Shown here one piece after another: positions 18,828 through 26,441 of a DNA stretch of 64,000 bases. The notes beneath the pieces were generated by a model. That model saw only the letters and a list, made by a program, of their open reading frames with translations, was not told the DNA's origin and did no database searches. The translations under genes were made by a program, and so were the position numbers. The stretch spans positions 1 through 64,000 of the forward strand of contig CAVURM010000005.1 in NCBI GenBank assembly GCA_963743875.1. The letters are read 5' to 3'. Numbering within the stretch: position 1 is the stretch's first letter; each line of letters opens with the position of its first letter. The DNA comes from RHKX01 sp963743875. GTDB taxonomy: Bacteria; Actinomycetota; Thermoleophilia; Solirubrobacterales; 70-9.

Positions 18828-19250
18828 GAGGTCGCCGTCACGGGGGCGGGCGCGGGGGCAGGAGCGGGAGCCGCCACCGGGGCGGGCGCGGGCGCTCGTC
18901 GAGGAGGCGACCGGGGCCGCGCTCGATGTCGAGACCGGTACCGCCGAGCTGCTCACGACCGGCTTCGGCGGCAGGTGCACGACCTTGGTCTTGATCACCT
19001 TGCGGTCGATCACCGGGCGTGATGCCCTCGCTGCCTTCTTCGTCGAGGCAACCTGAACTGCGGATGCTCCCAGCGCCGGGTCGTTACCGGAGCTGAGCTG
19101 GAAGGCCAGGAACTCGAAGAGGACGGCGAAGGTCGCCACGGCCACGGCGACGGTCGGTAGGAAGCGAGGCTTGCGCCGCGGGGCGGCGGCCGGAACCCCG
19201 ACCGCCGCCACGGGCGAACCCGCTTCGTCATTGCGGGGCAGGTCAGTCAT
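18824..19250 (-). pseudogene. Small membrane protein with Ala/Pro-rich tail, frameshift in tail
   Basis: Starts MTDLPRNDEAG at 19250, has one transmembrane helix (PTVAVAVATFAVLFEFLAFQL, about residues 29-49) followed by SSGNDPALGASA, then a KTKVVHLPPKPV segment and a Ser/Ala/Pro-rich tail. The tail makes most sense after a one-base shift near 18898: in the shifted frame it is APAPAPVAAPAPAPAPAPV ending TATS with the stop overlapping the apbE ATG (ATGA). In the unshifted frame it fuses into apbE. Both this and the preceding gene carry a KV-x-TxVVH motif after the helix, so they are related in design. Confidence 0.55.
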
Positions 19251-19680
19251 CTTCGCCACCCTCGCTCTCGTGCTCGCCCGAGTCCTCGCTCTCGTATCCG
19301 CCGTCGTCGTCCTCGTAGGAGCCGGAGCTCGAACCGCCGCCACCGCTGGTGTGGGTGGAGACGGGCTCGGAGGCCGGGGCGCTCACGGGTGCTGCGGCAG
19401 GTGCCGGAGCGGGCGCCGAATACGACGAGCTCGGCGCTGCGGCCGGACTCGAGGACGACCCGGACGAGGATGGGGCAGCGTCGGCCGCCTTGCCCTTGGG
19501 TCGCACGTGGACCGTCCGATGGACGACCTGCGTGTGGACCTTCGGCTTCTGGTGCAGAGCGGTCGGCGCTGATGCAGCCGATGCCGGGGGTCCGTCGTTG
19601 GAACCGAGGGCGTAACCCGCCAGTCCACCCAATCCGAGGACTGTTGCCCCGGCTGCGATTCTCATTCTTACGTTGGCCAC
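19243..19680 (-). CDS. Exported or membrane-anchored acidic, low-complexity protein
   Basis: 145 residues from GTG 19680, which has a good Shine-Dalgarno AAAGGAGA nine bases upstream. The N-terminus is a signal/anchor (MRIAAGATVLGLGGLAGYALG), then KPKVHTQVVHRTVHVRPKGKA with several histidines, then a Ser/Ala/Pro-rich region and an acidic end YEDDDGGYESEDSGEHESE. The His segment could bind metal or haem, which is only a suggestion. It heads the redox operon and is divergent from the two-component system. No known FMN-acceptor motif is visible. Confidence 0.6.
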   Translation of the reverse strand: MANVRMRIAAGATVLGLGGLAGYALGSNDGPPASAASAPTALHQKPKVHTQVVHRTVHVRPKGKAADAAPSSSGSSSSPAAAPSSSYSAPAPAPAAAPVSAPASEPVSTHTSGGGGSSSGSYEDDDGGYESEDSGEHESEGGEDD

Positions 19681-19800
19681 GATCGATGCTCTCCTTTGTT
19701 GTTCGAAGTGATCGCCAACGAGTCTGCGGTGGAGCCGGGAAGCGGCCGTCAAGGTCCGGGTAAAGACTTGGACAAGCTTTCCGGCGCCCCTGGATGCGGT

Positions 19801-19826
19801 GGGAAGCCACGTCTACAGTGGCTCCC
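19801..19826 (+). promoter_or_regulatory. Hairpin just before the response-regulator start
   Basis: GGGAAGCCAC pairs with GTGGCTCCC (one bulged A) around a 7-base loop, ending directly before the ATG at 19827. It could be an operator for this regulator or a translation-controlling stem. The same 146-base divergent region must hold the promoters for the redox operon and the two-component system. Confidence 0.4.
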
Positions 19827-20540
19827 ATGGCGAGCGGCACCAGCGGCGTGATCCTCTTCGTCGAAGACGAGGAGTCGATCTCCGCGCCCTTCGCTCGCGC
19901 TCTCGAGCGGGAGGGCTTCGAGGCGGTGGTGGCCGCGACGGCCGCCGAGGCGCTCGAGCTGGCCGAGCGGGTTGAGCCGGACCTCGTGCTCCTCGACCTG
20001 ACGCTTCCCGACGGCGACGGCCGCGACATCTGCCGGGCTCTTCGACGCGACTCCGACGTGCCGATCGTGATGCTGACCGCCCGCGGGAGCGAGCTCGACC
20101 GCGTGGTCGGACTCGAGATGGGTGCGGACGACTACGTGGTCAAGCCCTTCAGTGGAGCCGAGGTGATCTCACGGATCCGCGCCGTCCTGCGCCGCAGCCG
20201 GCCGGGAGGAGCGCGGTTCGAACAGGCGTTCACGGTCGGCGACCTCGAGCTCGACGTCGCCGGTCGCATCGCCCGCGTCGACGGCGAGAAGCTGGAGCTG
20301 ACCCGCAAGGAGTTCGACCTGCTCGCCGAGCTCGCCCGCAACGCCGGACGCGTGGTCACTCGCGAGGACCTGATGTCGCGGGTTTGGGACGTCAACTGGT
20401 TCGGCTCGACCAAGACCCTCGACGTCCATATCGGCGCCCTGCGGCGCAAACTCGGCGACGACCCGGCCGAGCCTCGCCACGTCGAGACCGTACGCGGGGT
20501 CGGCTTCCGGTTCGCCGCACCCGCGGACCGGGCGGAATAG
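19827..20540 (+). CDS. OmpR/PhoB-family response regulator
   Basis: A 237-residue regulator: receiver domain with the phosphoacceptor in LVLLDLTLPDGDG, acidic pair in FVEDEES, and conserved KPF in DYVVKPFS; then a winged-helix effector domain ending LDVHIGALRRKLGDD and VRGVGFRFA. Start ATG 19827 chosen over the upstream frame because the receiver begins after MASGTSG. Fourteen bases separate it from the histidine kinase, and it is divergent from the redox operon, which is the most obvious target. Confidence 0.93.
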   Translation: MASGTSGVILFVEDEESISAPFARALEREGFEAVVAATAAEALELAERVEPDLVLLDLTLPDGDGRDICRALRRDSDVPIVMLTARGSELDRVVGLEMGADDYVVKPFSGAEVISRIRAVLRRSRPGGARFEQAFTVGDLELDVAGRIARVDGEKLELTRKEFDLLAELARNAGRVVTREDLMSRVWDVNWFGSTKTLDVHIGALRRKLGDDPAEPRHVETVRGVGFRFAAPADRAE

Positions 20541-20554
20541 GCCGAACCGCGTCG

Positions 20555-21955
20555 ATGACCCTGCGCCGGACACTCCTGCTCGCGGTTGCCTACGTGCTGC
20601 TGCTGGCGGTCGTCGCCTTCGGCGTGCCGCTCGCGATCAGCCTGCGGGACCGCGTCGACGCCGAGGTCCGCGGCCAGGCTCAGAGCCAGGCCGACCTGCT
20701 CGCGGCCAGCGCGCCCGAGCTGCTGGGCCCCGCCCGGCGCCCGACGCTCGAACGGCTCGTCTCCACCTCGGCCGAGTCGGTCCGCGGGCGGGTGATCGTC
20801 GTCAACCGCAGGGGCACGCTGCTCGCCGACAGCGCCGGCGCGGGTGAGGTCGGGACCGACTTCTCCAACCGACCCGAGATCGCCTCGGCCCTGGGCGGAA
20901 CCCCCTACCAGGAGGCCCGCCGCAGCGACACGCTCTCGACCGACATCCTCGCGACGGCGGTGCCGATCCTCCACGAGGGTGTCGTGGTCGGCGCCGTGCG
21001 GGTCACCCAGAGCGTCGACGCCGTCAACGACGCGGTGCGCCGCTCGCTGGTCGGCATCGTTCTGCTCGGCCTCGTCGTACTCGCTCTCGGCGTGGTCGCC
21101 GGAGCCCTGATCGCCCAGCGGATCGCGCGGCCGATCAGGCGCCTCGCCGATTCCGCCGACGCGGTCGCCGCCGGCGATCTGGATTCGCGGGCGCCGGTCG
21201 AGGGCACCACCGAGCAGCGCACCCTCGCCCGCAGCTTCAACGAGATGACCGGACGGGTCGGGCGGATGCTCGAGAGCCAGCGGGAGTTCGTCGCCGACTC
21301 CTCCCACCAGTTACGCACCCCATTGACGGGGCTGCGGCTGCAGATCGAGGAGATCCAGCATCTGAGCCGGGACCCCGACGAGCGGGCGGCCGCGGACGCC
21401 GCTCTGCACGAGGTCGACCGGCTTTCGGCGATCGTCGATGAACTTCTGGTGCTGAGCCGAGCCGGCGAGCACGAGCTGCCGGCCGAGGACATCCCGCTCG
21501 CCGACGCGGCCGACCGTGCTGCGGAGCGGTGGCGGCGTTCGGCCGAGGCGAGGGACATACGGATCGTGCGACGCTCGATCGGTGACGGGGGGATCGCCCG
21601 CTGCGCTCGCGCGGACCTCGACCGGGCCCTCGACTCGCTGGTCGAGAACGCGGTTCTCTACTCCCCGCCGGGGGGTGAGGTGGAGATCATCGACGCCCCC
21701 GGCTCGCTCCGGGTGCTCGACCGCGGCCCCGGGCTCGCGCCGGGCGAGGAGAGCACGGTGCTGGAGCGCTTCTACCGTGGTCGCGCCGGGCGCCTGGGAC
21801 CCGAGGGAACCGGGCTCGGCCTGCCGATCGCAAGCGAGCTCGCCGGCCAGTGGGGCGGCTCGATCTCGATCCGCAATCGCGACGGCGGAGGCGCGACGGC
21901 GGAGCTGGCGCTACCGGTCGGCAAGCGCTCACGGCGATCGGAGCCGGCGCGGTGA
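20555..21955 (+). CDS. Sensor histidine kinase
   Basis: A 466-residue membrane histidine kinase: first transmembrane helix near the N-terminus (TLLLAVAYVLLLAVVAFGVPLAI), an extracellular loop of about 120 residues, second helix (LVGIVLLGLVVLALGVVAGALIA), HAMP, the H-box SSHQLRTPLTG with the phosphoacceptor histidine, and the ATPase boxes SLVENAVLYSPPGG, LDRGPGLAPGE and GTGLGLPIASELA. Autophosphorylates and passes phosphate to the regulator upstream. It ends overlapping the next gene (GTGA). Confidence 0.93.
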   Translation: MTLRRTLLLAVAYVLLLAVVAFGVPLAISLRDRVDAEVRGQAQSQADLLAASAPELLGPARRPTLERLVSTSAESVRGRVIVVNRRGTLLADSAGAGEVGTDFSNRPEIASALGGTPYQEARRSDTLSTDILATAVPILHEGVVVGAVRVTQSVDAVNDAVRRSLVGIVLLGLVVLALGVVAGALIAQRIARPIRRLADSADAVAAGDLDSRAPVEGTTEQRTLARSFNEMTGRVGRMLESQREFVADSSHQLRTPLTGLRLQIEEIQHLSRDPDERAAADAALHEVDRLSAIVDELLVLSRAGEHELPAEDIPLADAADRAAERWRRSAEARDIRIVRRSIGDGGIARCARADLDRALDSLVENAVLYSPPGGEVEIIDAPGSLRVLDRGPGLAPGEESTVLERFYRGRAGRLGPEGTGLGLPIASELAGQWGGSISIRNRDGGGATAELALPVGKRSRRSEPAR

Positions 21956-22332
21956 CCCCACGGACGGCGACAATTCTGAGCTGGACCGTGCTGGCACTCG
22001 TGGGGCTCGCGATCGCGGTCGGGGTCGGGGTGGCGGCCGGCATGCTGACGAGCCAGCAGATCGGGCTGTCGTCGGAGCCCCTGCAGGCCGGCGAGGATCT
22101 GGCTCCGAGGCCGACTGGGAATCGTGGTGGCGAGAAGGGTGGTGGTGGAAGGAACGGCGGTGGTGGAGAGCAGACCGGGGGAGCGACGACCACGACGACG
22201 ACGGCTCCTCCGACGACGACCACGCCCGCCCCCCCGCCCACGACCACCCCTGTCGCTCCTCCACCGACGACGACCAGCGGCTCCGGCGAAGGCGAAAGCG
22301 AAGGCGAAGGCGAAGGCTCCGAGGACGATTGA
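21952..22332 (+). CDS. Thr/Pro-rich membrane-anchored protein
   Basis: A 126-residue protein from GTG 21952, overlapping the kinase stop. One transmembrane helix (SWTVLALVGLAIAVGVGVAAGM), then GGGRNGGGGEQTGG, a Thr/Pro-rich run (TTTTTTAPPTTTTPAPPPTTTP) and a Gly/Glu repeat end (SGEGESEGEGEGSEDD), encoded by a GGCGAA-type hexamer microsatellite. Length of the repeats may vary between strains. Its design matches the two small membrane proteins at the head of the redox operon, so it probably belongs to the same surface system. Confidence 0.6.
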   Translation: MTPRTATILSWTVLALVGLAIAVGVGVAAGMLTSQQIGLSSEPLQAGEDLAPRPTGNRGGEKGGGGRNGGGGEQTGGATTTTTTAPPTTTTPAPPPTTTPVAPPPTTTSGSGEGESEGEGEGSEDD

Positions 22333-22440
22333 GGGCGGCGCTCCGTGGGGATCCGCCCAGGCCGAGTCCAGCGCTTTGTACGGAGGCGGGCCGGGTGCGC
22401 CGCTGCAAGGGTGAACCATGCGCTTCGACCGGGACCGCCG

Positions 22441-22908
22441 ATGAGCCGAATCAGGAACTGGGCCTCAGGCTCGTACCTCAGGATCGGGTTGCTCGTGGTC
22501 GTCGTCGGCTTCCTCGTCATCCAGCTCGTTCCCTACGGCCACGATCACTCCAACCCACCCGTCATCCGGCAGGCGCAGTTCGACAGCCCCCGGACCGAAG
22601 GGCTCTTCGACGACGCGTGTGGCGCCTGCCACTCGAACCTGACCAGCTGGCCGATCGAGAGCAATGTCGCTCCGTTTTCGTGGCTGATTCAGCGCGATGT
22701 CGAAGAGGGCCGCGGCATCCTCAACGTCTCTGAGTGGGATCAACCCCAGGCCGAGGCGGGCGAGGTCGGCGAGGTGATCAATGAAGGCGAGATGCCGCCG
22801 CTTCAGTACAAGCTCCTCCACTCCGGGGCGCGGCTCTCCGACGCCGAAAAGCAGGACCTGATCGACGGCATGGCCCGCACCTACCAACAAGACCCGCCGG
22901 GGTCTTAA
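22441..22908 (+). CDS. Membrane-anchored haem-binding domain protein
   Basis: A 155-residue protein: signal anchor LRIGLLVVVVGFLVIQLVP and then a CxxCH haem c motif in DDACGACHSNLTSWP, matching the haem_bd family in which the CxxCH is followed by NxTxWPxE. Also EVINEGEMPPLQYKLLH is the conserved C-terminal part where a methionine can be the axial ligand. A periplasmic-side c-type haem carrier, plausible partner of the ferric reductase-like cytochrome. Start ATG 22441 preferred to the longer 22345 frame because the membrane helix begins after it. Confidence 0.8.
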   Translation: MSRIRNWASGSYLRIGLLVVVVGFLVIQLVPYGHDHSNPPVIRQAQFDSPRTEGLFDDACGACHSNLTSWPIESNVAPFSWLIQRDVEEGRGILNVSEWDQPQAEAGEVGEVINEGEMPPLQYKLLHSGARLSDAEKQDLIDGMARTYQQDPPGS

Positions 22909-22918
22909 CCGGCGGGTC
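22891..22918. terminator. Hairpin spanning the stop codon of the haem protein
   Basis: A perfect 10-base-pair stem, GACCCGCCGG with CCGGCGGGTC, loop GGTCTTAA containing the stop codon. No T tract follows. Possible L/I-shaped terminator; its 5' arm encodes the last residues of the protein. Confidence 0.45.
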
Positions 22919-22961
22919 GGCGTGAATCGGCTGGATTCCTTGACGTAATCGGCGCATCATG

Positions 22962-22991
22962 GTTACATCACGTAACAGGAAGTGATGTAAC
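22962..22991. promoter_or_regulatory. Operator palindrome of vapBC
   Basis: A perfect 10-base inverted repeat, GTTACATCAC and GTGATGTAAC, with a 10-base spacer, lying between a -35-like TTGACG (22940-22945) and the start codon of the antitoxin. Expected to be bound by the RHH antitoxin. Confidence 0.6.
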
Positions 22992-23240
22992 TTGGCAAGG
23001 ATGAAGAGGCTGCAGATCTCTTTGGAGCCCGAACTCGATCGGGAGCTCGGTCGTACCGCCGCAGCGGCGGGAGTGTCGAAGGCCGAGATCGTGCGGAGAT
23101 GCCTGCGAGAGAGGATCGAACCGCTTCCGCCGCTCGAGGAGGACCCGTTCTACAAGCTGATCGGCTCTGCGAGCGGTGGCGGGAGCAATGACGCCGAGAA
23201 TCACGACGAAATCATCTACGGGCCCAGATGGTCTTCATAG
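22992..23240 (+). CDS. vapB: Ribbon-helix-helix antitoxin
   Basis: An 82-residue RHH protein, strand MKRLQISLEPELDRELGRTA and second helix GVSKAEIVRRCLRERIE. I use TTG 22992 because AGGAAG (Shine-Dalgarno) lies nine bases before it; the alternative is ATG 23001, three codons later, with AAGG immediately before. The acidic tail ENHDEIIYGPRWSS would bind the toxin. It overlaps the PIN toxin by 13 bases. Complete. Confidence 0.8.
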   Translation: MARMKRLQISLEPELDRELGRTAAAAGVSKAEIVRRCLRERIEPLPPLEEDPFYKLIGSASGGGSNDAENHDEIIYGPRWSS

Positions 23241-23626
23241 ACACGTCATTTCTCGTCGCCGCCCTGAACCCCAGAGACGATCGTCACGCCGACGCAGTTG
23301 CGCTTCAGCCACGGCTCGATTCCGGCGGTCTGTTCACCACCACCCACGTGGTCGGCGAATCCTGGACGCTCACCGGTCGTAGGTACGGACGCCACACGGC
23401 GGTCGGTTTGCTTCGAGCGTTGCGCAACAACCCTCGCTACTCGATCATCCATGCACGGCCAGAGGCCGAGGAGCGCGCTTTCGACTGGCTGCTCCGCCAC
23501 GATGAGCGCGAGTACTCGTTCGTCGACGCGGTCAGCTTCGAGGTGATGCGCGAGCGCGGGATCGACGTTGCCCTCGCCTTCGATGACGACTTCGAGGCCG
23601 CCGGCTTCCGAACGTTGCGGCCGTGA
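23228..23626 (+). CDS. vapC: PIN-domain toxin, translationally coupled to RecD2
   Basis: A 132-residue PIN protein: FIDTSFLVAALNPRDDRH (Asp), THVVGESWTLTG (Glu), EREYSFVDAVSFEVMRERG (Asp) and LAFDDDFEAAGFRTL (Asp). The motif F(V/T)DAVSF...FDxDF is that of the VapC subgroup cleaving tRNA anticodon loops in other species, an analogy only. Its stop overlaps the GTG start of recD2 (GTGA), so the two are translated from the same message. Confidence 0.87.
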   Translation: MVFIDTSFLVAALNPRDDRHADAVALQPRLDSGGLFTTTHVVGESWTLTGRRYGRHTAVGLLRALRNNPRYSIIHARPEAEERAFDWLLRHDEREYSFVDAVSFEVMRERGIDVALAFDDDFEAAGFRTLRP

Positions 23627-25782
23627 CCGACGCTCAGGAAGCGCTGCTCGACGCCGGGCCGGCCTCCGGAGACCCGTTCGAGGGCGAGGTCCAGGTCGAG
23701 TTCTTCCGCTTCGTCAGCGAGGACGGCGCCTTCGCGGTGGCCGAGGTGACGCTCGCCGACGGCACCGCGATGCCCGCGGTCGGCCCGCTCGCCCACCTCG
23801 AGGAGGATGAGCGGGCGCTCCTGATCGGCACCGTCGAGCACCATTCCCGTCACGGCCTGCAGATCAGCGCACGGGAGGCGCAGCCGCTCGATCCGACCGG
23901 GGCCGAGGGCGCCCGGCGCTACCTGCGCTCGCTGCCGGGGATCGGGCGTAAGCGGGCGGAGGATCTGGTGTCAGAACATGGGGACGAGATCTTCGACGTG
24001 ATCGACAGCGATCCGGAGGGCGTCTTCGGTTCGTTACGAGGGGTCGGCCCGGTGACCGCCGCGCAGGCGGCCGACGAATGGAGCGAGCGACGGGCCGAGC
24101 GCAGGCTCTACACGCTGCTCGCCCCCTACGGATTGGCCCGCCACGTTGGTGAGGTGATCGCCCTCCACGGATCCGCCGCCACCGAGATGGTGCTCGAGGA
24201 TCCCTACTCACTGACCCGGGTCGCCGGGATCGGGTTCCACAGCGCCGACCGCCTCGCGGTCGACAACGGGGTCGAGCCCGGCGGGCGCTCGCGAACCAGG
24301 GCGGCCGCGATCCACGCCCTGCGGGAGGCGGAGGGTCGCGGCCACACCCATCTGCCGAAGGCGGAGCTGATCGCGACCATCCGCGAGCTGCTCGGAACCG
24401 AGCCGTCGTACGCCCACCTCGAGGACGCCGAGGGGATCGAGATCGAGGACGGCCTGATCTACCGTGAGTGGACCCACCGGGCCGAGCGCTGGCTCGCGGC
24501 GGCGCTGGCGGGGATGGCCCGCTCGGAGCCCGCCTGGAGCAAGCCCCCGCTGCCCGGCGAGATGGGGGATCTCACCGACCAGCAGGAGGAGGCGGTGACG
24601 AACGCGCTGACCCGACGACTGTCGGTGATCACCGGCGGCCCGGGCACCGGCAAGACCCACCTGACCCACGCGCTGACCCTGATGGCCGCGACGCGCCACC
24701 TGAAGATCCGCCTGCTGGCGCCGACCGGGCGAGCGGCCCGGCGGCTGACCGAGGCGACCGAGGGAGCGCCCGCCTCCACGATCCACAAGGCCCTCGAGTG
24801 GATTCCGGGCGAGATCCCCGGGCGGGACGAGGACTCGCCCATCGACGCCGACCTGGTGATCGTCGACGAGGCCTCGATGCTCTCGCTGGAGATCTGCCGG
24901 CACCTGATCGCCGGGATCGCGGCGAAGACTCACCTGGTGCTGATCGGGGACGTCGACCAGCTCCCCCCGGTCGGGCCGGGCAAGCCGTTCTGCGAGCTGA
25001 TCGAGGCGGAGATCACGCCGACGGTGCGACTCGAGCACGTCTTCCGCCAGGCGCGGCGCTCGATGATCGTCGGCGCGGCGCATTCGATCCGGGTCGGTGA
25101 GATGCCGCGACGGGAGCCGAGGATCGGCGGCCCGGACGAGGAGATCCACGACTTCTTCCGCCACAGCCGCTCGACCGCCGACGCGCTGGCGGAGGACGTG
25201 ATCACGATGGCCACCGAACGAATACCGGCGGAGTTCGGCTTCGACCCGGTGCGGCAGGTGCAGATCCTCTCTCCCATGTACCGCGGGCCGCTCGGGATCG
25301 ACGCCCTCCACACGCGGATGCGCGACGTGCTCTGCGGCTCGGCCGAGCGCGTGCTCGAGGGCCGCTTCCGGATCGGCGAGAAGGTGATCACCACCCGCGG
25401 GATCCCCGAGCTGCAGATCACCAATGGGACGATCTTCGTGATCGACTCCGTCGACGAGGCGCGCTCCGAGCTCCGGCTCGAGACCGACCTCGGCGACTTC
25501 ATCGCTCTGCCCTTCCGCGAGGCGCGGTCACTGCGGGGTGCCTTCTGCACCTCCGTCCACAAGGCCCAGGGGATCGAGGTGCCGGCGGTGATCGTCTGCC
25601 TCCACTCGAGCCACGCCCCGCAGCTGCTCTCCCGCAACCTCCTCTACACCGCGATCACCCGCGCTCAGAAGCTCTGCATCCTCGCCGGCGACGACCGCGC
25701 GATCGCCCGCGCCCTCCGGAACACCGACGCCACCGATCGGCACTCCCGCCTCGGCGAGCGGATGGCGGGCATCGACTACTAG
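23623..25782 (+). CDS. recD2: RecD2-type 5'-3' DNA helicase
   Basis: A 719-residue SF1B helicase starting with GTG. The N-terminal OB-like region (VQVEFFRFVSEDGAFAVAEV) and two helix-hairpin-helix elements (GIGRKRAEDLV, RGVGPVTAAQAA) place it with RecD2 rather than RecD. Walker A GGPGTGKTH at about residue 344, Walker B IVDEASM, and the C-terminal motifs TSVHKAQGIEVP and LLYTAITRAQK. Unwinds DNA 5'-3' independent of RecBC. Complete, normal length; the upstream VapBC is in the same transcript. Confidence 0.92.
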   Translation: MTDAQEALLDAGPASGDPFEGEVQVEFFRFVSEDGAFAVAEVTLADGTAMPAVGPLAHLEEDERALLIGTVEHHSRHGLQISAREAQPLDPTGAEGARRYLRSLPGIGRKRAEDLVSEHGDEIFDVIDSDPEGVFGSLRGVGPVTAAQAADEWSERRAERRLYTLLAPYGLARHVGEVIALHGSAATEMVLEDPYSLTRVAGIGFHSADRLAVDNGVEPGGRSRTRAAAIHALREAEGRGHTHLPKAELIATIRELLGTEPSYAHLEDAEGIEIEDGLIYREWTHRAERWLAAALAGMARSEPAWSKPPLPGEMGDLTDQQEEAVTNALTRRLSVITGGPGTGKTHLTHALTLMAATRHLKIRLLAPTGRAARRLTEATEGAPASTIHKALEWIPGEIPGRDEDSPIDADLVIVDEASMLSLEICRHLIAGIAAKTHLVLIGDVDQLPPVGPGKPFCELIEAEITPTVRLEHVFRQARRSMIVGAAHSIRVGEMPRREPRIGGPDEEIHDFFRHSRSTADALAEDVITMATERIPAEFGFDPVRQVQILSPMYRGPLGIDALHTRMRDVLCGSAERVLEGRFRIGEKVITTRGIPELQITNGTIFVIDSVDEARSELRLETDLGDFIALPFREARSLRGAFCTSVHKAQGIEVPAVIVCLHSSHAPQLLSRNLLYTAITRAQKLCILAGDDRAIARALRNTDATDRHSRLGERMAGIDY

Positions 25783-25807
25783 GCGTTCGCGGCGCTCGAC
25801 CCGGGAC

Positions 25808-26200
25808 TCACCAGAGGGTCCCGCGCGGGTCGTAGTCCCGCAGCACGCGATCTCGGGTTACGAGGGTCGAGCCGCTCGCACGGGCCGTGGCGTAGATGAA
25901 GCGGTCCGCGGGATCTCCGGGGAACTCGGCTGAGTCGAGCATCCCCGCGGCGGTGGCCACCTGCGGCCCGAGCGCCTGGGCCTGCACGCCCTCCCTGGCG
26001 AGGGCTTGACGGACCCACCTGTCCACGGGTCGGTCGAGCGCAAGCCGCTCCTTCCGGACCAGCATCGCAACCTCCCAGCAGGAGATCGCGGCGACGCCGA
26101 TGCTCGCGGCCGTTTCGATCGCCTCGGCGGCGGCGCCGCTGAGTCGCTTCGGGTCCGCCACCCACCAGATCCATGCGTGGGTGTCGAGGACGATCTTCAA
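25808..26200 (-). CDS. vapC: PIN-domain toxin of a Phd/VapC pair
   Basis: A 130-residue PIN protein: VLDTHAWIWWVADPKRL (Asp; the HxWxW form typical of one VapC subgroup), AISCWEVAMLVRK (Glu), GDPADRFIYATARASG (Asp) and LVTRDRVLRDYD. Its start overlaps the antitoxin stop (ATGA-like, 4 bases). The gene is convergent with recD2, whose stop lies 26 bases from this gene's stop. Confidence 0.88.
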   Translation of the reverse strand: MKIVLDTHAWIWWVADPKRLSGAAAEAIETAASIGVAAISCWEVAMLVRKERLALDRPVDRWVRQALAREGVQAQALGPQVATAAGMLDSAEFPGDPADRFIYATARASGSTLVTRDRVLRDYDPRGTLW

Positions 26201-26421
26201 TCGCCCGCATCCCAGGGCTGGTCGATCGGCCTGATCAGCTCGTCATCGCTGACCAGCTGGGTGACGGTGCCGGCGAGCGAAGCCTCGGGATCGACGGGCG
26301 TGACGAGCGCGACAGGCCTACCGCGCTTGGTGATCGTGAGCTCCGAGCCTGAGTCGGCGACCTCGTCGAGCAATGCCAGGCAGCGAGCCTTGAACTGGGT
26401 TGCGGTTATCTCCATGACCAT
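26197..26421 (-). CDS. Phd/YefM-family antitoxin
   Basis: A 74-residue protein starting MVMEITATQFKARCLALLDEVADSGSELTITKRGRPVALVTPVD, the characteristic Phd/YefM fold, with a disordered acidic tail (VSDDELIRPIDQPWDAGD) for toxin binding. Two start codons are possible, at 26421 and 26415, both inside the operator palindrome, so the message must start within or next to the palindrome. The stop overlaps the toxin start. Confidence 0.85.
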   Translation of the reverse strand: MVMEITATQFKARCLALLDEVADSGSELTITKRGRPVALVTPVDPEASLAGTVTQLVSDDELIRPIDQPWDAGD

Positions 26422-26440
26422 GGTTATTTTACCATGGTCA
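26415..26440. promoter_or_regulatory. Operator palindrome of the phd-vapC operon
   Basis: A perfect 10-base inverted repeat (TGACCATGGT / ACCATGGTCA) around TATTTT. On the minus strand a TAAAAT -10 box lies in the middle, and the candidate start codons (26421, 26415) fall in the left arm. Phd-type antitoxin binding is expected. Confidence 0.65.
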
Positions 26441-26441
26441 T

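Noticed and set aside
22280..22330. CRISPR-like short repeats
   Set aside because: The hexamer GGCGAA repeats are a coding microsatellite in the tail of the 21952 gene; no spacers. I saw no CRISPR array anywhere in the window.
23228..26421. Anti-phage defence island built on RecD2 and VapBC
   Set aside because: RecD2 here has a normal housekeeping architecture and the VapBC pairs are of ordinary type; no nuclease or restriction genes accompany them.
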